Shown: positions 37,133 through 46,109, counted from the first letter of the stretch. The stretch: 64,000 nucleotides of DNA from Rhodococcoides kroppenstedtii (GCF_900111805.1 NZ_FOJN01000001.1:124001-188000), one strand, 5' to 3'. Notes: a model not told the origin generated them from the letters alone. Translations and numbers: made by a program.

Positions 37133-38244
37133 GCCAACCGGGCCGCGAGGTCGTCCCACCGCCACTCGGTGGTGACGAACTCGCGGCCCGCGGCGCCCAT
37201 CGCGGCCGCGGCGTCGCGGTCGCGCAGCACCTCGACGACGGACCGAGTGACGTCGTCGACATCCGTGCCGTCCACCGTCCGCCCCGTCACGCCCTCGATC
37301 ACCGTCTCCGGCGCGCCGCCCGAGCGACCGGCCACCACGGGAACCCCGGACGCCGACGCCTCGAGGAACACGATCCCGAGGCCCTCGACGTCGAGTCCGG
37401 CACCGCGAGTGCGGCACGGCATCGCGAACACGTCGGCGATCGTGTGGTGGGCGGCCAGTTCGTCCGCGGGAACCGACCCGGTGAACACCACGTGCTCGGC
37501 CACCCCGCACGCCGTCGCCAGCCGTCGGAGCGCATCGCCGTACGGTCCGCCGCCGACGATGACCAGCACCGCGCCGTCGATCTGCTCACGGATGCGGGCC
37601 AGCGCTCGAATCAGAACGTCCTGACCCTTGCGCGGCACCAGCCGTGACAGGCAGAGGACGGTCGGGCGGTCCCCCAGCCCGTAGCGGGCGCGGAGCTCCG
37701 CACGAGCGGCGTCGTCGGGGCGGAACACCGTCGAATCCACGCCGGGCGGCACGTGCTCGAGCGCCGCATCCGATCCGAAGGCCGACGCGAACCGTCCCCG
37801 GGTGTAGCGACTGACGTAGGTGACGACGTCCGTGGTCGACCCGATGCGCCGCAGCGTCTGTCGCGCCGCGGGCAGCATCGACCACCCCACCTCGTGCCCG
37901 TGCGTCGACGCCACCACGCGCGACGCGCCCGCCCGGCGCAGATGCGGACCCAGCACCGCCAACGGCGCCGCGGCGCCGAACCACACCGTCTCGCACCCCC
38001 GCTCCCGCACCAACCGAGCCGCTCGACGCGCGACGAGCGGCGTGGGCAGCATCAGCGTCGTCGGGTGCCGCACCACCTCGAACGGCTGCTCCGCGTCGAA
38101 CCGCACGTGCGTGTCCCCACGCCACCGCGGCGCGTAGACGACCAGGCTCTCCGGGGGCAGGAGCCGCGCGAACGTGTGCAGGTAGGACTGGATCCCCCCG
38201 CGGCGAGGCGGGAAGTCGTTGGTGACCAGCAGGGTTCGGCGCAC
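37120..38244 (-). CDS. pimB: GDP-mannose-dependent α-(1→6)-phosphatidylinositol monomannoside mannosyltransferase PimB'
   Basis: GT4-family, GT-B fold glycosyltransferase adding the second mannose to phosphatidylinositol mannoside. 374 residues. N-terminal domain opens [21 protein letters not shown], the C-terminal domain has [17 protein letters not shown] and the donor-binding [22 protein letters not shown] at 38244 gives the family N-terminus; upstream codons belong to an antisense-like open frame. Works with MptA and the GT87 enzyme in mannolipid synthesis. Convergent overlap with fadD15 of 13 bases. Confidence 0.93.
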   Translation of the reverse strand: MRRTLLVTNDFPPRRGGIQSYLHTFARLLPPESLVVYAPRWRGDTHVRFDAEQPFEVVRHPTTLMLPTPLVARRAARLVRERGCETVWFGAAAPLAVLGPHLRRAGASRVVASTHGHEVGWSMLPAARQTLRRIGSTTDVVTYVSRYTRGRFASAFGSDAALEHVPPGVDSTVFRPDDAARAELRARYGLGDRPTVLCLSRLVPRKGQDVLIRALARIREQIDGAVLVIVGGGPYGDALRRLATACGVAEHVVFTGSVPADELAAHHTIADVFAMPCRTRGAGLDVEGLGIVFLEASASGVPVVAGRSGGAPETVIEGVTGRTVDGTDVDDVTRSVVEVLRDRDAAAAMGAAGREFVTTEWRWDDLAARLAHLL

Positions 38245-38261
38245 CGACCAACCGTAGACCG

Positions 38262-39554
38262 TCAGGCGGACCCCGCCACTCTCCCTGCGACCCAGTTGCC
38301 CCACTCCATCAGGAACCTCTCCGTCGGCAGACCCAGCGTTGCCGACAGGGCGGCGTCGAGGCGCGTCGGGTCCGTGGGACCGCCGGCGAGCGCGCGGTAG
38401 AGCGCGAGCAGCCGGGCTTCGCCGAACCGATCCGCGACGAACGACGCGACCGACCACGCCGACTCGTACGCAATGGACCCGCGCGATCCCCCGGCGCCGA
38501 AATCGTCGTCCTCCGGCAACACCGTCGGCGGCCCGCCGACCCGCACCACCGCGGTCAGCGTCGGGGCGATCTGCGCGAACTCCAGCCCGGAACCCCGGTA
38601 CCCGGAGTAGTCCGCGACCCCCTCGAGCACCCACAGCGGAGCACCCTCCCCGGTGATCGTGCGCAGCGCCACGTGCGTCAGTTCGTGCTGGAGCACCGTG
38701 CGGCGGGTCGAGTCGGTCAGCCGCTCCGGCGCGGACGCGCCGAACACCACCCGCTGACCGGTCACCAGACCACCGCGCACCGGGTCAGCGATGGTCGACG
38801 CCGCCACGGCGGGCGTCGTCGACCCGTTCGCCAGCGCTGTGAACTCCACGTCCGACCCGGCGACCGTCACCACGGCGCGGCGACTCCAGCCCTCGCCCGC
38901 GAAGTCCGTCACGGCGGCGACCGCGGCGGGAAGGTCGGCCGCCAGCGCCTCGAGGAACGCCCGCTGCTCGGGGTGACCGACGACGATCGAGGTGGTCGAC
39001 CCGGTCGGCACCCGCAACGTCTCCACCGGGCCGAAGTCCCAGGGCCCTCGCCACGTCGTACGGCCGTACTGCGGCAGATCCGCATCCGACACGATCCGCC
39101 ACTCGTCGCCGCGGCGAGCGACGACCAGCGACACGTCGCGGCGCGTGGGCGCGGTGTCGGCGTCGGCGTAGGCGTAGCGCAGAGCCACCCGCGGGGCCCA
39201 GACCTCGGTCGCGTCCACAGCGTCCGCCAGGTCGGGCGGCACCGGAGTCTCCGGTTCGTCGAGAATCTCGTATCCGAAGTCGGACAGCGGCACCGTCGCC
39301 ACCACGTCGGCGCGGGCCACCTCACGCTCGGCGAACGCTGGATCGGCGGCGGGGTCGAGGACCGCGCGGACGGCGTCGTCGTCACCCGATCGGACCGCGG
39401 TAGCCCATCGATCGAGGAGGTCGCCGACCGCGGCGCGTCGTTGCTCGTCCGCGCTCGGCGCAGCCGCGGGTCGATCGGGTTCGACGGCGGGCTCGGCGCA
39501 CGCGCCGAGCAGCATCAGAATCAGCAGCGCCGCGAGAGCGCGCGTCGCGGTCAG
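38262..39554 (-). CDS. Lipoprotein with gluzincin-type metallopeptidase domain (probable CTG start)
   Basis: Secreted lipoprotein of about 430 residues. From CTG at 39554 the N-terminus reads LTATRALAALLILMLLGAC: basic residue, hydrophobic core and lipobox LLGAC. The only in-frame ATG (39515) leaves just MLLGAC, too short to export. The CTG overlaps the preceding stop as CTGA. A zinc-peptidase signature HELTH lies near residue 290, followed by EGVADY as third-ligand motif (peptidase MA-like). An ~150-residue NTF2-like region precedes it. The substrate is unknown. Position next to cell-wall hydrolases suggests an envelope role. Confidence 0.85.
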   Translation of the reverse strand: MTATRALAALLILMLLGACAEPAVEPDRPAAAPSADEQRRAAVGDLLDRWATAVRSGDDDAVRAVLDPAADPAFAEREVARADVVATVPLSDFGYEILDEPETPVPPDLADAVDATEVWAPRVALRYAYADADTAPTRRDVSLVVARRGDEWRIVSDADLPQYGRTTWRGPWDFGPVETLRVPTGSTTSIVVGHPEQRAFLEALAADLPAAVAAVTDFAGEGWSRRAVVTVAGSDVEFTALANGSTTPAVAASTIADPVRGGLVTGQRVVFGASAPERLTDSTRRTVLQHELTHVALRTITGEGAPLWVLEGVADYSGYRGSGLEFAQIAPTLTAVVRVGGPPTVLPEDDDFGAGGSRGSIAYESAWSVASFVADRFGEARLLALYRALAGGPTDPTRLDAALSATLGLPTERFLMEWGNWVAGRVAGSA

Positions 39555-40627
39555 TATCGGCGGGCGCCGTAGAACGGCCAGGACGCCATCGACTCGACCC
39601 GCACGGGGACGCCGAAGGTGCTGGCGTGTAACACGTTTCCGTTACCGGCGTAGAGCCCGACGTGCGTGGCGCCCGGATAGAAGAGCACCAGGTCGCCCGG
39701 CTGCAGGTCCTCCTTGCTCACCGGGGTTCCGCCGGCCGCCTGCGCCTGACTGGACCGCGGCAGCGTCTTGCCGACCTGCTTGTACGCCCAGACGACGAGC
39801 CCGGAGCAGTCGTATCCGTCCGGCCCGGTGGCGCCCCACACGTAGGGCTTGCCGATCTGCGTGAGTGCCGCCTGCAGCGCCCCCGCCTGCGATCCGGGCG
39901 TCAAGGAGTTCAGGATGACCGAGGGGTCGAACCCGGGCGGGAACGCCGACCCGGCGAGCTGGGCCTTCTCGTCGGCCGAGAGGGCTCCGAACGCGGCGAC
40001 GACATCCGCGATCTCCGTCTGCAACGTGCTCTGCTTGCTCTGCAGATCGTCGCTGACCGCCTTGGCCTGCTCGGTGGCGGCGCGGGCGTCCTCGGCGGAC
40101 CGGGCCGAGGCCTGCTCGGCGGCGGCCGCGGCGTCGGAGGTCGCGCGGAACCCGTCGACCACGGCGGCCGTGTCCTTGGAAATGACGTCGAGGGCCGCCA
40201 TCTGGTCGAGAAGTTGTTGCGGAGAATCACTGATCATCACCGCGAACAGGCGGTTGGTGCGTGCGCCCTGGTAATTCGCGCGGGCGATCTTGTCGACGTC
40301 CGGGCGCAGGGTGTCGAGCTGCGCGCGGGCGGCGTCGGCGGCGGCGCGGTCGGCCGCCAGCCGGTCCTCGGCCTCGCGCTGCGCGGCGGTCTTCGCGTCG
40401 AGCTCAATCTGCGCGTTGTGCATCGCCTCGGTGGTCAGCTCCGACTGGTGGGACAGGTCCGCCAGTCGGGCCATGGCCTCGGAGGCCGACGTACCGGGTA
40501 CGGGGTCTGCCGCGGCCGGGGCAGCGGTGAGATCGGACGCGGCCGGAGCCACGGCCACGGCGGCGGCCATGGCCACGGCGACTGCGAGACCACCGACGGT
40601 GCGACGGAACGGGGCCGGAGACGACAC
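39551..40627 (-). CDS. NlpC/P60 peptidoglycan endopeptidase, RipC-like (Rv2190c-type)
   Basis: Secreted D,L-endopeptidase cutting peptidoglycan stem peptides. 358 residues. Signal peptide with Ala-rich core (residues ~10-40), a long coiled-coil region (~50-220, rich in Ala, Gln and Glu) and a C-terminal NlpC/P60 domain. That domain has catalytic YDCSGLVVWAYKQ, then GDLVLFYPGATHVGLYAG and HAS. The coiled coil is the type activated by FtsX-like partners. GTG at 40627. Its stop overlaps the CTG of the lipoprotein gene. Confidence 0.93.
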   Translation of the reverse strand: MSSPAPFRRTVGGLAVAVAMAAAVAVAPAASDLTAAPAAADPVPGTSASEAMARLADLSHQSELTTEAMHNAQIELDAKTAAQREAEDRLAADRAAADAARAQLDTLRPDVDKIARANYQGARTNRLFAVMISDSPQQLLDQMAALDVISKDTAAVVDGFRATSDAAAAAEQASARSAEDARAATEQAKAVSDDLQSKQSTLQTEIADVVAAFGALSADEKAQLAGSAFPPGFDPSVILNSLTPGSQAGALQAALTQIGKPYVWGATGPDGYDCSGLVVWAYKQVGKTLPRSSQAQAAGGTPVSKEDLQPGDLVLFYPGATHVGLYAGNGNVLHASTFGVPVRVESMASWPFYGARRY

Positions 40628-40800
40628 GGGCGGAGCTACTCCTTCGTCGAGTGCCGGACATCCGGCTGCCGAGGGGTGTCGATCGACGGGACGCCGGGGG
40701 CGCCCGGGTCGATCACGAGCAGGTTACGACGCCGCGGAGTTCCCGTCCCGGCTTCCGGAAACCTGGCAGGAATCGGGCTCGACGTCGTGAGAAACGACGA

Positions 40801-40825
40801 AAACCGAACCGGTGGTCGGCTCGGT
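40801..40825 (-). terminator. Terminator-like hairpin after the short NlpC/P60 gene
   Basis: On the minus strand CCGAGCC-GACCACC-GGTTCGG forms a 7-bp stem (one G·U) followed by TTTTCG. It lies 30 bases beyond the stop of the gene ending at 40855 and separates it from the RipC-like gene. Confidence 0.7.
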
Positions 40826-40854
40826 CTTCGTCGATCGTCTCGTGGGTCGAGCGA

Positions 40855-41439
40855 TCAGGCGTAGCGACGGGCGCCGTCGTACGGCATCGACGACAGCGGC
40901 ACGACCTTGACGGGCTGGCTCTCGGTCGACGCGTGGACGACGTTGCCGTTGCCCACGTAGATGCCCGAGTGCGAGCCGCCGTAGAAGGAGATGACGTCGC
41001 CCGGCTGCAGCGCGTCCTGCGACACGGGGGTTCCGGCGGCGGCCTGGTCGTAGCTGGTACGGGGCAGCTCGATACCGGCCTGCTGGTAGGCCCACTTCAC
41101 GAGGCCGGAGCAGTCGAAGGCGTTGGGGCCGGCAGCACCCCAGACGTAGGGGGCGCCGACCTTGCTCTCCGCGGCCTGCGCGGCCTGGGCTCCGGCACTC
41201 AGGACGGGAGCCGGCGCGACGGGAGAGGGGATCTGCGGCAGCGCAGGAGCCTGCGGCAGCGGGGGCAGCTGGCTCAGGATCTGGTCCGGAACCTCGACGG
41301 TGCCGATGCCGGGGATCTCGACGGGCGCTGCGAAGGCGGGGGCAGCAGGAACTGCGATGGCGCCGGCCGTGAGGGCGCCGGCGACGAGCACGTTGCGGAC
41401 GGGCCGCGTGGCAGTGCTGGGCTTGCGGTGTTTCGCCAC
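40855..41439 (-). CDS. Short secreted NlpC/P60 peptidoglycan hydrolase under riboswitch control
   Basis: 194-residue secreted endopeptidase. Signal peptide (VRNVLVAGALTAGAIAVPAAPAFA) followed by a Pro-rich linker and an NlpC/P60 domain: FDCSGLVKWAYQQAG catalytic Cys, PGDVISFYGGSHSGIYVG with His, and NVVHAS. No coiled-coil domain, unlike the neighbour. GTG at 41439. The leader holds a c-di-AMP riboswitch, so expression should respond to c-di-AMP and osmotic state. Confidence 0.92.
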   Translation of the reverse strand: MAKHRKPSTATRPVRNVLVAGALTAGAIAVPAAPAFAAPVEIPGIGTVEVPDQILSQLPPLPQAPALPQIPSPVAPAPVLSAGAQAAQAAESKVGAPYVWGAAGPNAFDCSGLVKWAYQQAGIELPRTSYDQAAAGTPVSQDALQPGDVISFYGGSHSGIYVGNGNVVHASTESQPVKVVPLSSMPYDGARRYA

Positions 41440-41463
41440 GAGAAAGAGGTACTCCGTTTCTTC

Positions 41464-41607
41464 CTGTCATCCGCCGACCGAGTTAGCTGACGGGTTCGGG
41501 CTGGGAAGATCAGCCCTACCCGGCGAGACGCTGTCGCGTCGCGTCGGGATTCACCCCGGTGTAACGGTGGGTTCCCGGCTCGGACGCCCGGAAGAGGCGT
41601 CCGATTG
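41464..41607 (-). ncRNA. c-di-AMP (ydaO/yuaA-type) riboswitch upstream of the NlpC/P60 gene
   Basis: On the minus strand the leader contains the hallmark segments of the ydaO class in order: CCGGGAACCCACC, GGGGTGAATCCCGA, GGGTAGGGCTG, and CCCGAACCCGTCAGCTAAC, ending near GGCGGATGACAGGA. In actinobacteria this class commonly precedes NlpC/P60 and rpf genes, where c-di-AMP binding turns expression off. The exact 5' and 3' limits are estimates. Confidence 0.9.
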
Positions 41608-41667
41608 AGCGGTGACATTGCGACGCAGTCCGCGGGTGGATCTGCTCGACTCCGCAATGTCTCGGAA

Positions 41668-41673
41668 AGATTA
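41668..41673 (-). promoter_or_regulatory. Possible -10 box for the riboswitch transcript
   Basis: TAATCT on the minus strand, about 60 bases before the riboswitch aptamer. A matching -35 element is not clear. Confidence 0.4.
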
Positions 41674-41728
41674 CGAAACCGTCTCCGCGATGTCGAGTCG
41701 GCTCGTGACGTGTCGCAAAACGATCACG

Positions 41729-41748
41729 GTCGCCGACTACCCGGCGAC
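41729..41748 (-). terminator. Hairpin with the stop codon of the Cys-motif gene in its loop
   Basis: GTCGCCG arms (41742-41748 and 41729-41735) enclose the loop that carries the TAG stop (41739-41737). On the minus strand the sequence goes on to TGATCGTTTTG. It may be an intrinsic terminator overlapping the 3' end of the gene. Confidence 0.6.
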
Positions 41749-42027
41749 GTGCTCGGACCCGTGCCCCGACCCACCTGCGGCCCTGCCCGTCGTCCCGGTT
41801 CCACCCCCGCGAACCAAACGCAGCCGAGGGATCAGGCCCCCGTCGGCGAGCACCCGCATCGCCTCCTGTTCGTCCTGCTCGAGCCGCAATCGGCGGGCAT
41901 GGGCGAGCCCGCCGACGGGCGCGACGTCCGACCCCGACGGCACCGCGGGCACGCCCAGGAGCACCGACATCACGCAGTCCGAGCACGCGTCTCCACGCAC
42001 TGAGCAGTCGCCGCAATCGACAATCAT
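41737..42027 (-). CDS. Small conserved actinobacterial protein with CxxC…CxxC motif
   Basis: 96 residues, unknown function. The N-terminus MIVDCGDCSVRGDACSDCVMSVLLG has two CxxC-type pairs, suggesting zinc or Fe-S binding. A short helix with ARRLRLEQDEQEAMRVLADGGLIPRLRLV follows, then a Gly-rich tail. I recall the same N-terminus in small proteins of other mycolata. ATG at 42027 has a GGAG site. Divergent from the exonuclease gene; not part of the riboswitch unit unless transcription reads through. Confidence 0.82.
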   Translation of the reverse strand: MIVDCGDCSVRGDACSDCVMSVLLGVPAVPSGSDVAPVGGLAHARRLRLEQDEQEAMRVLADGGLIPRLRLVRGGGTGTTGRAAGGSGHGSEHVAG

Positions 42028-42146
42028 GTGATCTCCGTCTCATCGTGATGGTGGGCCGTCCGGGTGGTGTCACAACGGCTCCGTGACCGACGAGGCGGAC
42101 GCTAACCCCACCCACCGACACGATCGCGACAGGACGGTCGCTGTCG

Positions 42147-43907
42147 GTGGCCCGTTCTACGGTGCGCGGCGTGGGAAGAACGAGACCGGACGGCGGGGTC
42201 GCCGTCGACGGACAGCTCGCGTTCGACGAGCTGGACACGCCGCTGCGGGACACCACGTTCGTCGTGGTCGACCTCGAGACCACCGGGGGTCGTCCGGGCG
42301 AGGACGCCATCACCGAGATCGGCGCCGTGAAGATCCGGGGCGGTCGCGTGCTGGGCGAGATGGCCACCCTCGTCGATCCCGGCCGCAGCATTCCGCCCGC
42401 CATCGTGCAGCTCACCGGTATCACCTCCGCGATGCTCGTCGACGCCCCGCGTATCGAGCGGGTGCTGCCGGCGTTCCTGGAGTTCTCGCGCGGCTGCGTG
42501 CTGGTCGCCCACAACGCGCGGTTCGACACCGGCTTCCTGCGCGCGGCCGCCATGCGCATGGATCTCGCCTGGCCACGGTTCCAGGTGCTCTGCACGGTGC
42601 AGCTGGCCCGGCGGGTCCTCACCCGTGACGAGGCCCCGTCGGTCAAGCTGTCCTCGCTGGCCACCCTGTTCACCTCGTCCACCCGGCCCACGCACCGGGC
42701 GCTGGACGACGCTCGCGCCACCGTCGACGTCCTGCACGGTCTCATCGAACGGGTGGGCAACCAGGGGGTGCACAGCTACGCCGAACTCGTCGACTACCTG
42801 CCCACGGTCACCGCGGCGCACCGCGCCAAGCGGACGCTCGCCGCAGGACTCCCGCACGCACCGGGGGTGTACCTGTTCCGGGGCCCGTCGGACGAGGTGC
42901 TGTACGTCGGGACGTCGAAGAACCTCCACCGTCGGGTGCGGACCTACTTCACCGGCTCCGAGACGCGGGGGCGGATGAAGGAAATGATCTCGCTGGCCAC
43001 GCGGGTGGACCACGTCGAGTGCAGCCACGCCGTGGAAGCGGGGGTGCACGAGTTGCGTCTCATCAGCGCCCACACGCCGCCCTACAACCGGCGGTCGAAG
43101 TACCCGCGCAAGGGATGGTGGGTCGCGCTCACCCGCGAGTCGTTCCCGCGGCTGTCGGTGGTGCGTACCCCCGCCGCCGGGGCGATCGGCCCGTTCGCCC
43201 AGCGCACCACCGCCGTCGAGAGCGCCAACTTGATCGCCGAACACCTCCGCCTCCGCTCGTGTACCCGTCGCATCCGCGCCGCCGACGTCCATCACTGCGA
43301 ACCGGAGGCGGTCGGCGGGTGCACCGCGGCCGGGGAACCCGCCACCGCCGCCGAGTACGCACCCCTCGCCGACGCGTTCCGCCGCTTCGCCGACGGCGCG
43401 GACCTCGCGGTGATCGAGGAGGCCGTGGCGCGCATCGACGCCCTGTCCGAGGACCTTCTGTTCGAGACCGCCGCCCGCCTGCGTGATCGCACGGCAGCGT
43501 TGCTGACGGCGCTGCGGACGGTGCAGCGCCTCGGCGCACTCGCCGCCGTAGGGCAACTCGTGGCAGCACGGCGCGCCGAGGACGGCGGCTGGGAGTTCGT
43601 GGTGGTCCGGCACGGCCGGCTCGCCGCCGCGGGCGTGTCACGACGTGGCGTGGCCCCGATGCCGGTGGTGGAGGCCCTGATCGCCGGGGCGGAGACCGTG
43701 ATTCCCGACGACACTCCCCTGCGCGGCACCACCCCCGAGGAAGTGGCACTCCTCGCCCGGTGGCTGGACTCGGGCGGCGTCCGCATCGTCGACGTCACCG
43801 ACCGGTGGTCCGAGCCCGTCGGCGGAGCCGGTCGGTGGGCCCCCTGGGTCGCCACCGTGCGGGACGTGGGACGCCGCGAGCGAGAACGGACGATGGCGTG
43901 GGCGTGA
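42147..43907 (+). CDS. DEDDh exonuclease fused to UvrC-like GIY-YIG nuclease (Rv2191-type)
   Basis: Two-nuclease protein, 586 residues. Residues ~30-195 form a DnaQ/ε-type 3'→5' exonuclease: FVVVDLETTGG, LVAHNARFDTGFL, HRALDDARATVDVL. Residues ~230-310 form a GIY-YIG domain: APGVYLFRGPSDEVLYVGTSKNL and an EAGVHELRLISAHTPPYNRR segment. The rest resembles UvrC-like C-terminal sequence but lacks an obvious UvrC RNase H domain. Probably DNA repair; the DnaE partner is unknown. Start uncertain: GTG at 42147, 42162 or 42171, none with a good site. Confidence 0.88.
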   Translation: MARSTVRGVGRTRPDGGVAVDGQLAFDELDTPLRDTTFVVVDLETTGGRPGEDAITEIGAVKIRGGRVLGEMATLVDPGRSIPPAIVQLTGITSAMLVDAPRIERVLPAFLEFSRGCVLVAHNARFDTGFLRAAAMRMDLAWPRFQVLCTVQLARRVLTRDEAPSVKLSSLATLFTSSTRPTHRALDDARATVDVLHGLIERVGNQGVHSYAELVDYLPTVTAAHRAKRTLAAGLPHAPGVYLFRGPSDEVLYVGTSKNLHRRVRTYFTGSETRGRMKEMISLATRVDHVECSHAVEAGVHELRLISAHTPPYNRRSKYPRKGWWVALTRESFPRLSVVRTPAAGAIGPFAQRTTAVESANLIAEHLRLRSCTRRIRAADVHHCEPEAVGGCTAAGEPATAAEYAPLADAFRRFADGADLAVIEEAVARIDALSEDLLFETAARLRDRTAALLTALRTVQRLGALAAVGQLVAARRAEDGGWEFVVVRHGRLAAAGVSRRGVAPMPVVEALIAGAETVIPDDTPLRGTTPEEVALLARWLDSGGVRIVDVTDRWSEPVGGAGRWAPWVATVRDVGRRERERTMAWA

Positions 43908-43955
43908 GCGCGGAGACGGCCGTACGCGAGTACGCAGGCGAACTAGGCTGGCGCC

Positions 43956-44231
43956 ATGATCACCGCCATCGTTCTGATCCATTCCGAGGTCCACACCATC
44001 CCGGAGACCGCCCGCGCGGTGGCGGACGTCGCGGGAGTCACGGAGGTCTACTCCTGCGCCGGCGACGTCGATCTGATCGCCGTGGTCAAGGTCCGGTCGC
44101 ACGACGAGATCGCCGACGTCGTCACCGAACGCATCAACCGCATCGCCGGTGTCGTGCGCACCGACACGCACATCGCCTTCAAGTCGTACTCCAGCGCCGA
44201 CGTCGACGCCGGGTTCTCGATCGGCGAGTAG
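43956..44231 (+). CDS. Stand-alone Lrp/AsnC ligand-binding (RAM) domain protein
   Basis: 91-residue protein consisting only of the RAM/ACT-like amino-acid-binding domain of Lrp/AsnC regulators, with no helix-turn-helix. Sequence hallmarks: AIVLIHSEVHTIPETARAVADVAGVTEVYS and CAGDVDLIAVVKVRSHDEIADVV. Likely a small-molecule-sensing oligomer that may modulate a full-length Lrp protein. ATG at 43956; a TAGGCT -10-like box is ~12 bases upstream. Next to trpD, convergent. Confidence 0.9.
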   Translation: MITAIVLIHSEVHTIPETARAVADVAGVTEVYSCAGDVDLIAVVKVRSHDEIADVVTERINRIAGVVRTDTHIAFKSYSSADVDAGFSIGE

Positions 44232-44251
44232 GTCCGGATCGGTCGCGCCTC

Positions 44252-45295
44252 TCAGGACGCGGTGAAGGCGGCCCAGCGCTCCAGCAGCGCCGCCGCCGCC
44301 CCGGAGTCCAGTGCCTCTCTCGCGGCGGTCGTCGCCTCCGCGAGGGCATCCACCAGCGGGCCCTCGACGCCGCGATGAGCCGCGATGGCGCCCGCCGCGT
44401 TCAGTATCACGGCGTCACGTACCGGGCCGCTCTCGCCGGCGAACACCCGTCGGGCCACCGCCGCGTTGGTGTCGGCGTCGCCGCCTCGCAGCTCCTCCAG
44501 CGACACCCGCGCCACCCCGAGATCCCGCGGATCCAGGATCTCGGTCCGGATCTCGCCGCCTCCCACGATGCGCACCGTCGTCGTGGTCGACGTGGTGATC
44601 TCGTCGAGCCCGTCGTCCCCGCGCACCACCAGCACCGAGTTCCCGCGCGTCGCGAACACCCCCGCGACGGTGTCCATCAGATCGGGAAACGCACAACCCA
44701 CCAGTCCGGCGCGCGGGGCGGCCGGGTTGGTCAGCGGCCCGAGCACGTTGAACACCGTCGGGATGCCGATCTCCTTGCGGGCCGCCGAGGTGTAACGCAG
44801 CGCGGGGTGGAACACCGGCGCGAAACAGAACCCGATACCCAGCGCGCGCACGCTGTCGGCGACGCGCTCCGGCCCCTGGTCGATGCGCACGCCCAGCGCC
44901 TCGAGCACGTCGGCTCCGCCGCTCTTCGACGACGCCGCCCGGTTGCCGTGCTTGACCACGCGAACACCGGCCGCGGCGACCACCACGGACGCCATCGTCG
45001 AGATGTTCACCGTGTTCGAGCGGTCGCCGCCCGTGCCCACGATGTCGACGACGTCGTCGTCGATCGGGACGCGGCGCGCGTGACCCAACATCGACGACGC
45101 GAGGCCACCCAGTTCCGCGGCAGTCGGGCCCTTGATCTTCAGCGCCACGCCGAACGCCGCGATCTGCGCCGAGGTGGCGTTGTCGGACATGATCTCGTCC
45201 ATCGCCCAGGCCATGTCGTCCGCCGTCAGGTCGTGTCCCGAGGCCAGTTCCCCCAGGACGGCCGGCCAGGTCCTCGGCACGTGCGGCGCGTTCAT
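44252..45295 (-). CDS. trpD: Anthranilate phosphoribosyltransferase TrpD
   Basis: Second step of tryptophan synthesis from chorismate: transfers phosphoribose from PRPP to anthranilate. 347 residues. Motifs: [18 protein letters not shown] (PRPP loop), [21 protein letters not shown] and [11 protein letters not shown]. Stands apart from other trp genes, as in mycobacteria. ATG at 45295 ([11 protein letters not shown]). Ends 20 bases from the convergent RAM-domain gene. Confidence 0.95.
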   Translation of the reverse strand: MNAPHVPRTWPAVLGELASGHDLTADDMAWAMDEIMSDNATSAQIAAFGVALKIKGPTAAELGGLASSMLGHARRVPIDDDVVDIVGTGGDRSNTVNISTMASVVVAAAGVRVVKHGNRAASSKSGGADVLEALGVRIDQGPERVADSVRALGIGFCFAPVFHPALRYTSAARKEIGIPTVFNVLGPLTNPAAPRAGLVGCAFPDLMDTVAGVFATRGNSVLVVRGDDGLDEITTSTTTTVRIVGGGEIRTEILDPRDLGVARVSLEELRGGDADTNAAVARRVFAGESGPVRDAVILNAAGAIAAHRGVEGPLVDALAEATTAAREALDSGAAAALLERWAAFTAS

Positions 45296-45352
45296 GGGCG
45301 CGAGCCTAATGGGCGTCGATCCACCTCGAACGCCGGATCCCTGGTCCGCCGA

Positions 45353-45832
45353 TCACGAGGACACGGCCGCGGCCGGGTCGGGTTGGAGAGCGTCCCAACC
45401 GAGCACCCGACCGCCTCGACGCTGCGCCAACCCCGCCATCCGGGACCGTTCCTGCGAGCAGTGCAGCGCGTCGAGGACCTGCACGCGCTGCAGGACCAGG
45501 ACTGTCAGGTCCTCGCCCGGTCCGGGGGCGACCGGCGGGGTGTCGGCGAGCGGGCCGGACGTCGCCTCGGCGTAGTCGTCCTGCCCGGCCACGGCGACGG
45601 CATCCGCGACGTGCTCGGCCGGCAGCAGCAGATGATGCCGCAGGACCGCCTGCTCCTCGGAACGCCAGGGCGGCGGTGTGGACGCGGCGCGGTCGAGCGT
45701 GACCGAGCACGCCTCGACGTCGTCGAAGCACGACGCGACGACCACCAGGTCCGCACGGGTGGGGTCCAACGGCGCCGGATCACCACCGCCGAACAGACGC
45801 CGCCACCACCGGCCGGATCGCTTCTCGGTCAT
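45353..45832 (-). CDS. Hypothetical protein upstream of trpD
   Basis: About 159 residues, no family recognised. Basic tryptophan-rich start [18 protein letters not shown], then an α/β-looking region with [20 protein letters not shown] and [14 protein letters not shown]. The C-terminal part contains [27 protein letters not shown]. Codon use looks like the neighbours, so it is probably real. The start could be GTG three bases earlier. Divergent from ctaE across a palindrome-rich gap. Confidence 0.7.
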   Translation of the reverse strand: MTEKRSGRWWRRLFGGGDPAPLDPTRADLVVVASCFDDVEACSVTLDRAASTPPPWRSEEQAVLRHHLLLPAEHVADAVAVAGQDDYAEATSGPLADTPPVAPGPGEDLTVLVLQRVQVLDALHCSQERSRMAGLAQRRGGRVLGWDALQPDPAAAVSS

Positions 45833-45877
45833 CACCCGAGGTTGCCAGACGGCGCCTCCCGCGGTGCCGAATCCCGT

Positions 45878-46016
45878 CGACTCTCGACCACCGATCGAGA
45901 GTCGGCCGTCTCGTTCGTCACGTCCGCCGAAAAACTTTTCGCACCCCCGTCCACCGGGGCCGACACCGCCTACTGGACTGAAAGTCCAGTACCGGGGCTC
46001 GAGACCGGCAGTCTCG
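45878..46016. promoter_or_regulatory. Four stacked palindromes upstream of ctaE-qcrCAB
   Basis: Perfect inverted repeats lie in the 277-base divergent region. 45878-45904 has 10-base arms CGACTCTCGA; 45928-45941 is CGAAAA / TTTTCG; 45971-45991 has 9-base arms TACTGGACT; 46000-46016 is CGAGAC / GTCTCG. They end 94 bases before the ctaE start. The positions suit regulator sites controlling the respiratory operon; which regulators is unknown. Confidence 0.6.
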
Positions 46017-46109
46017 CGCCCGTTTGGTACGCGCGCGCGAACGACGACCGACCCGCCGTCCGCACACCCGGCTATGCCATCCGTACTACGACGAGTCATA
46101 CTTGCGAAC

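Noticed and set aside
39515-39517. ATG start for the metalloprotease-like lipoprotein
   Set aside because: Leaves only five residues before the lipobox cysteine, which cannot act as a signal peptide.
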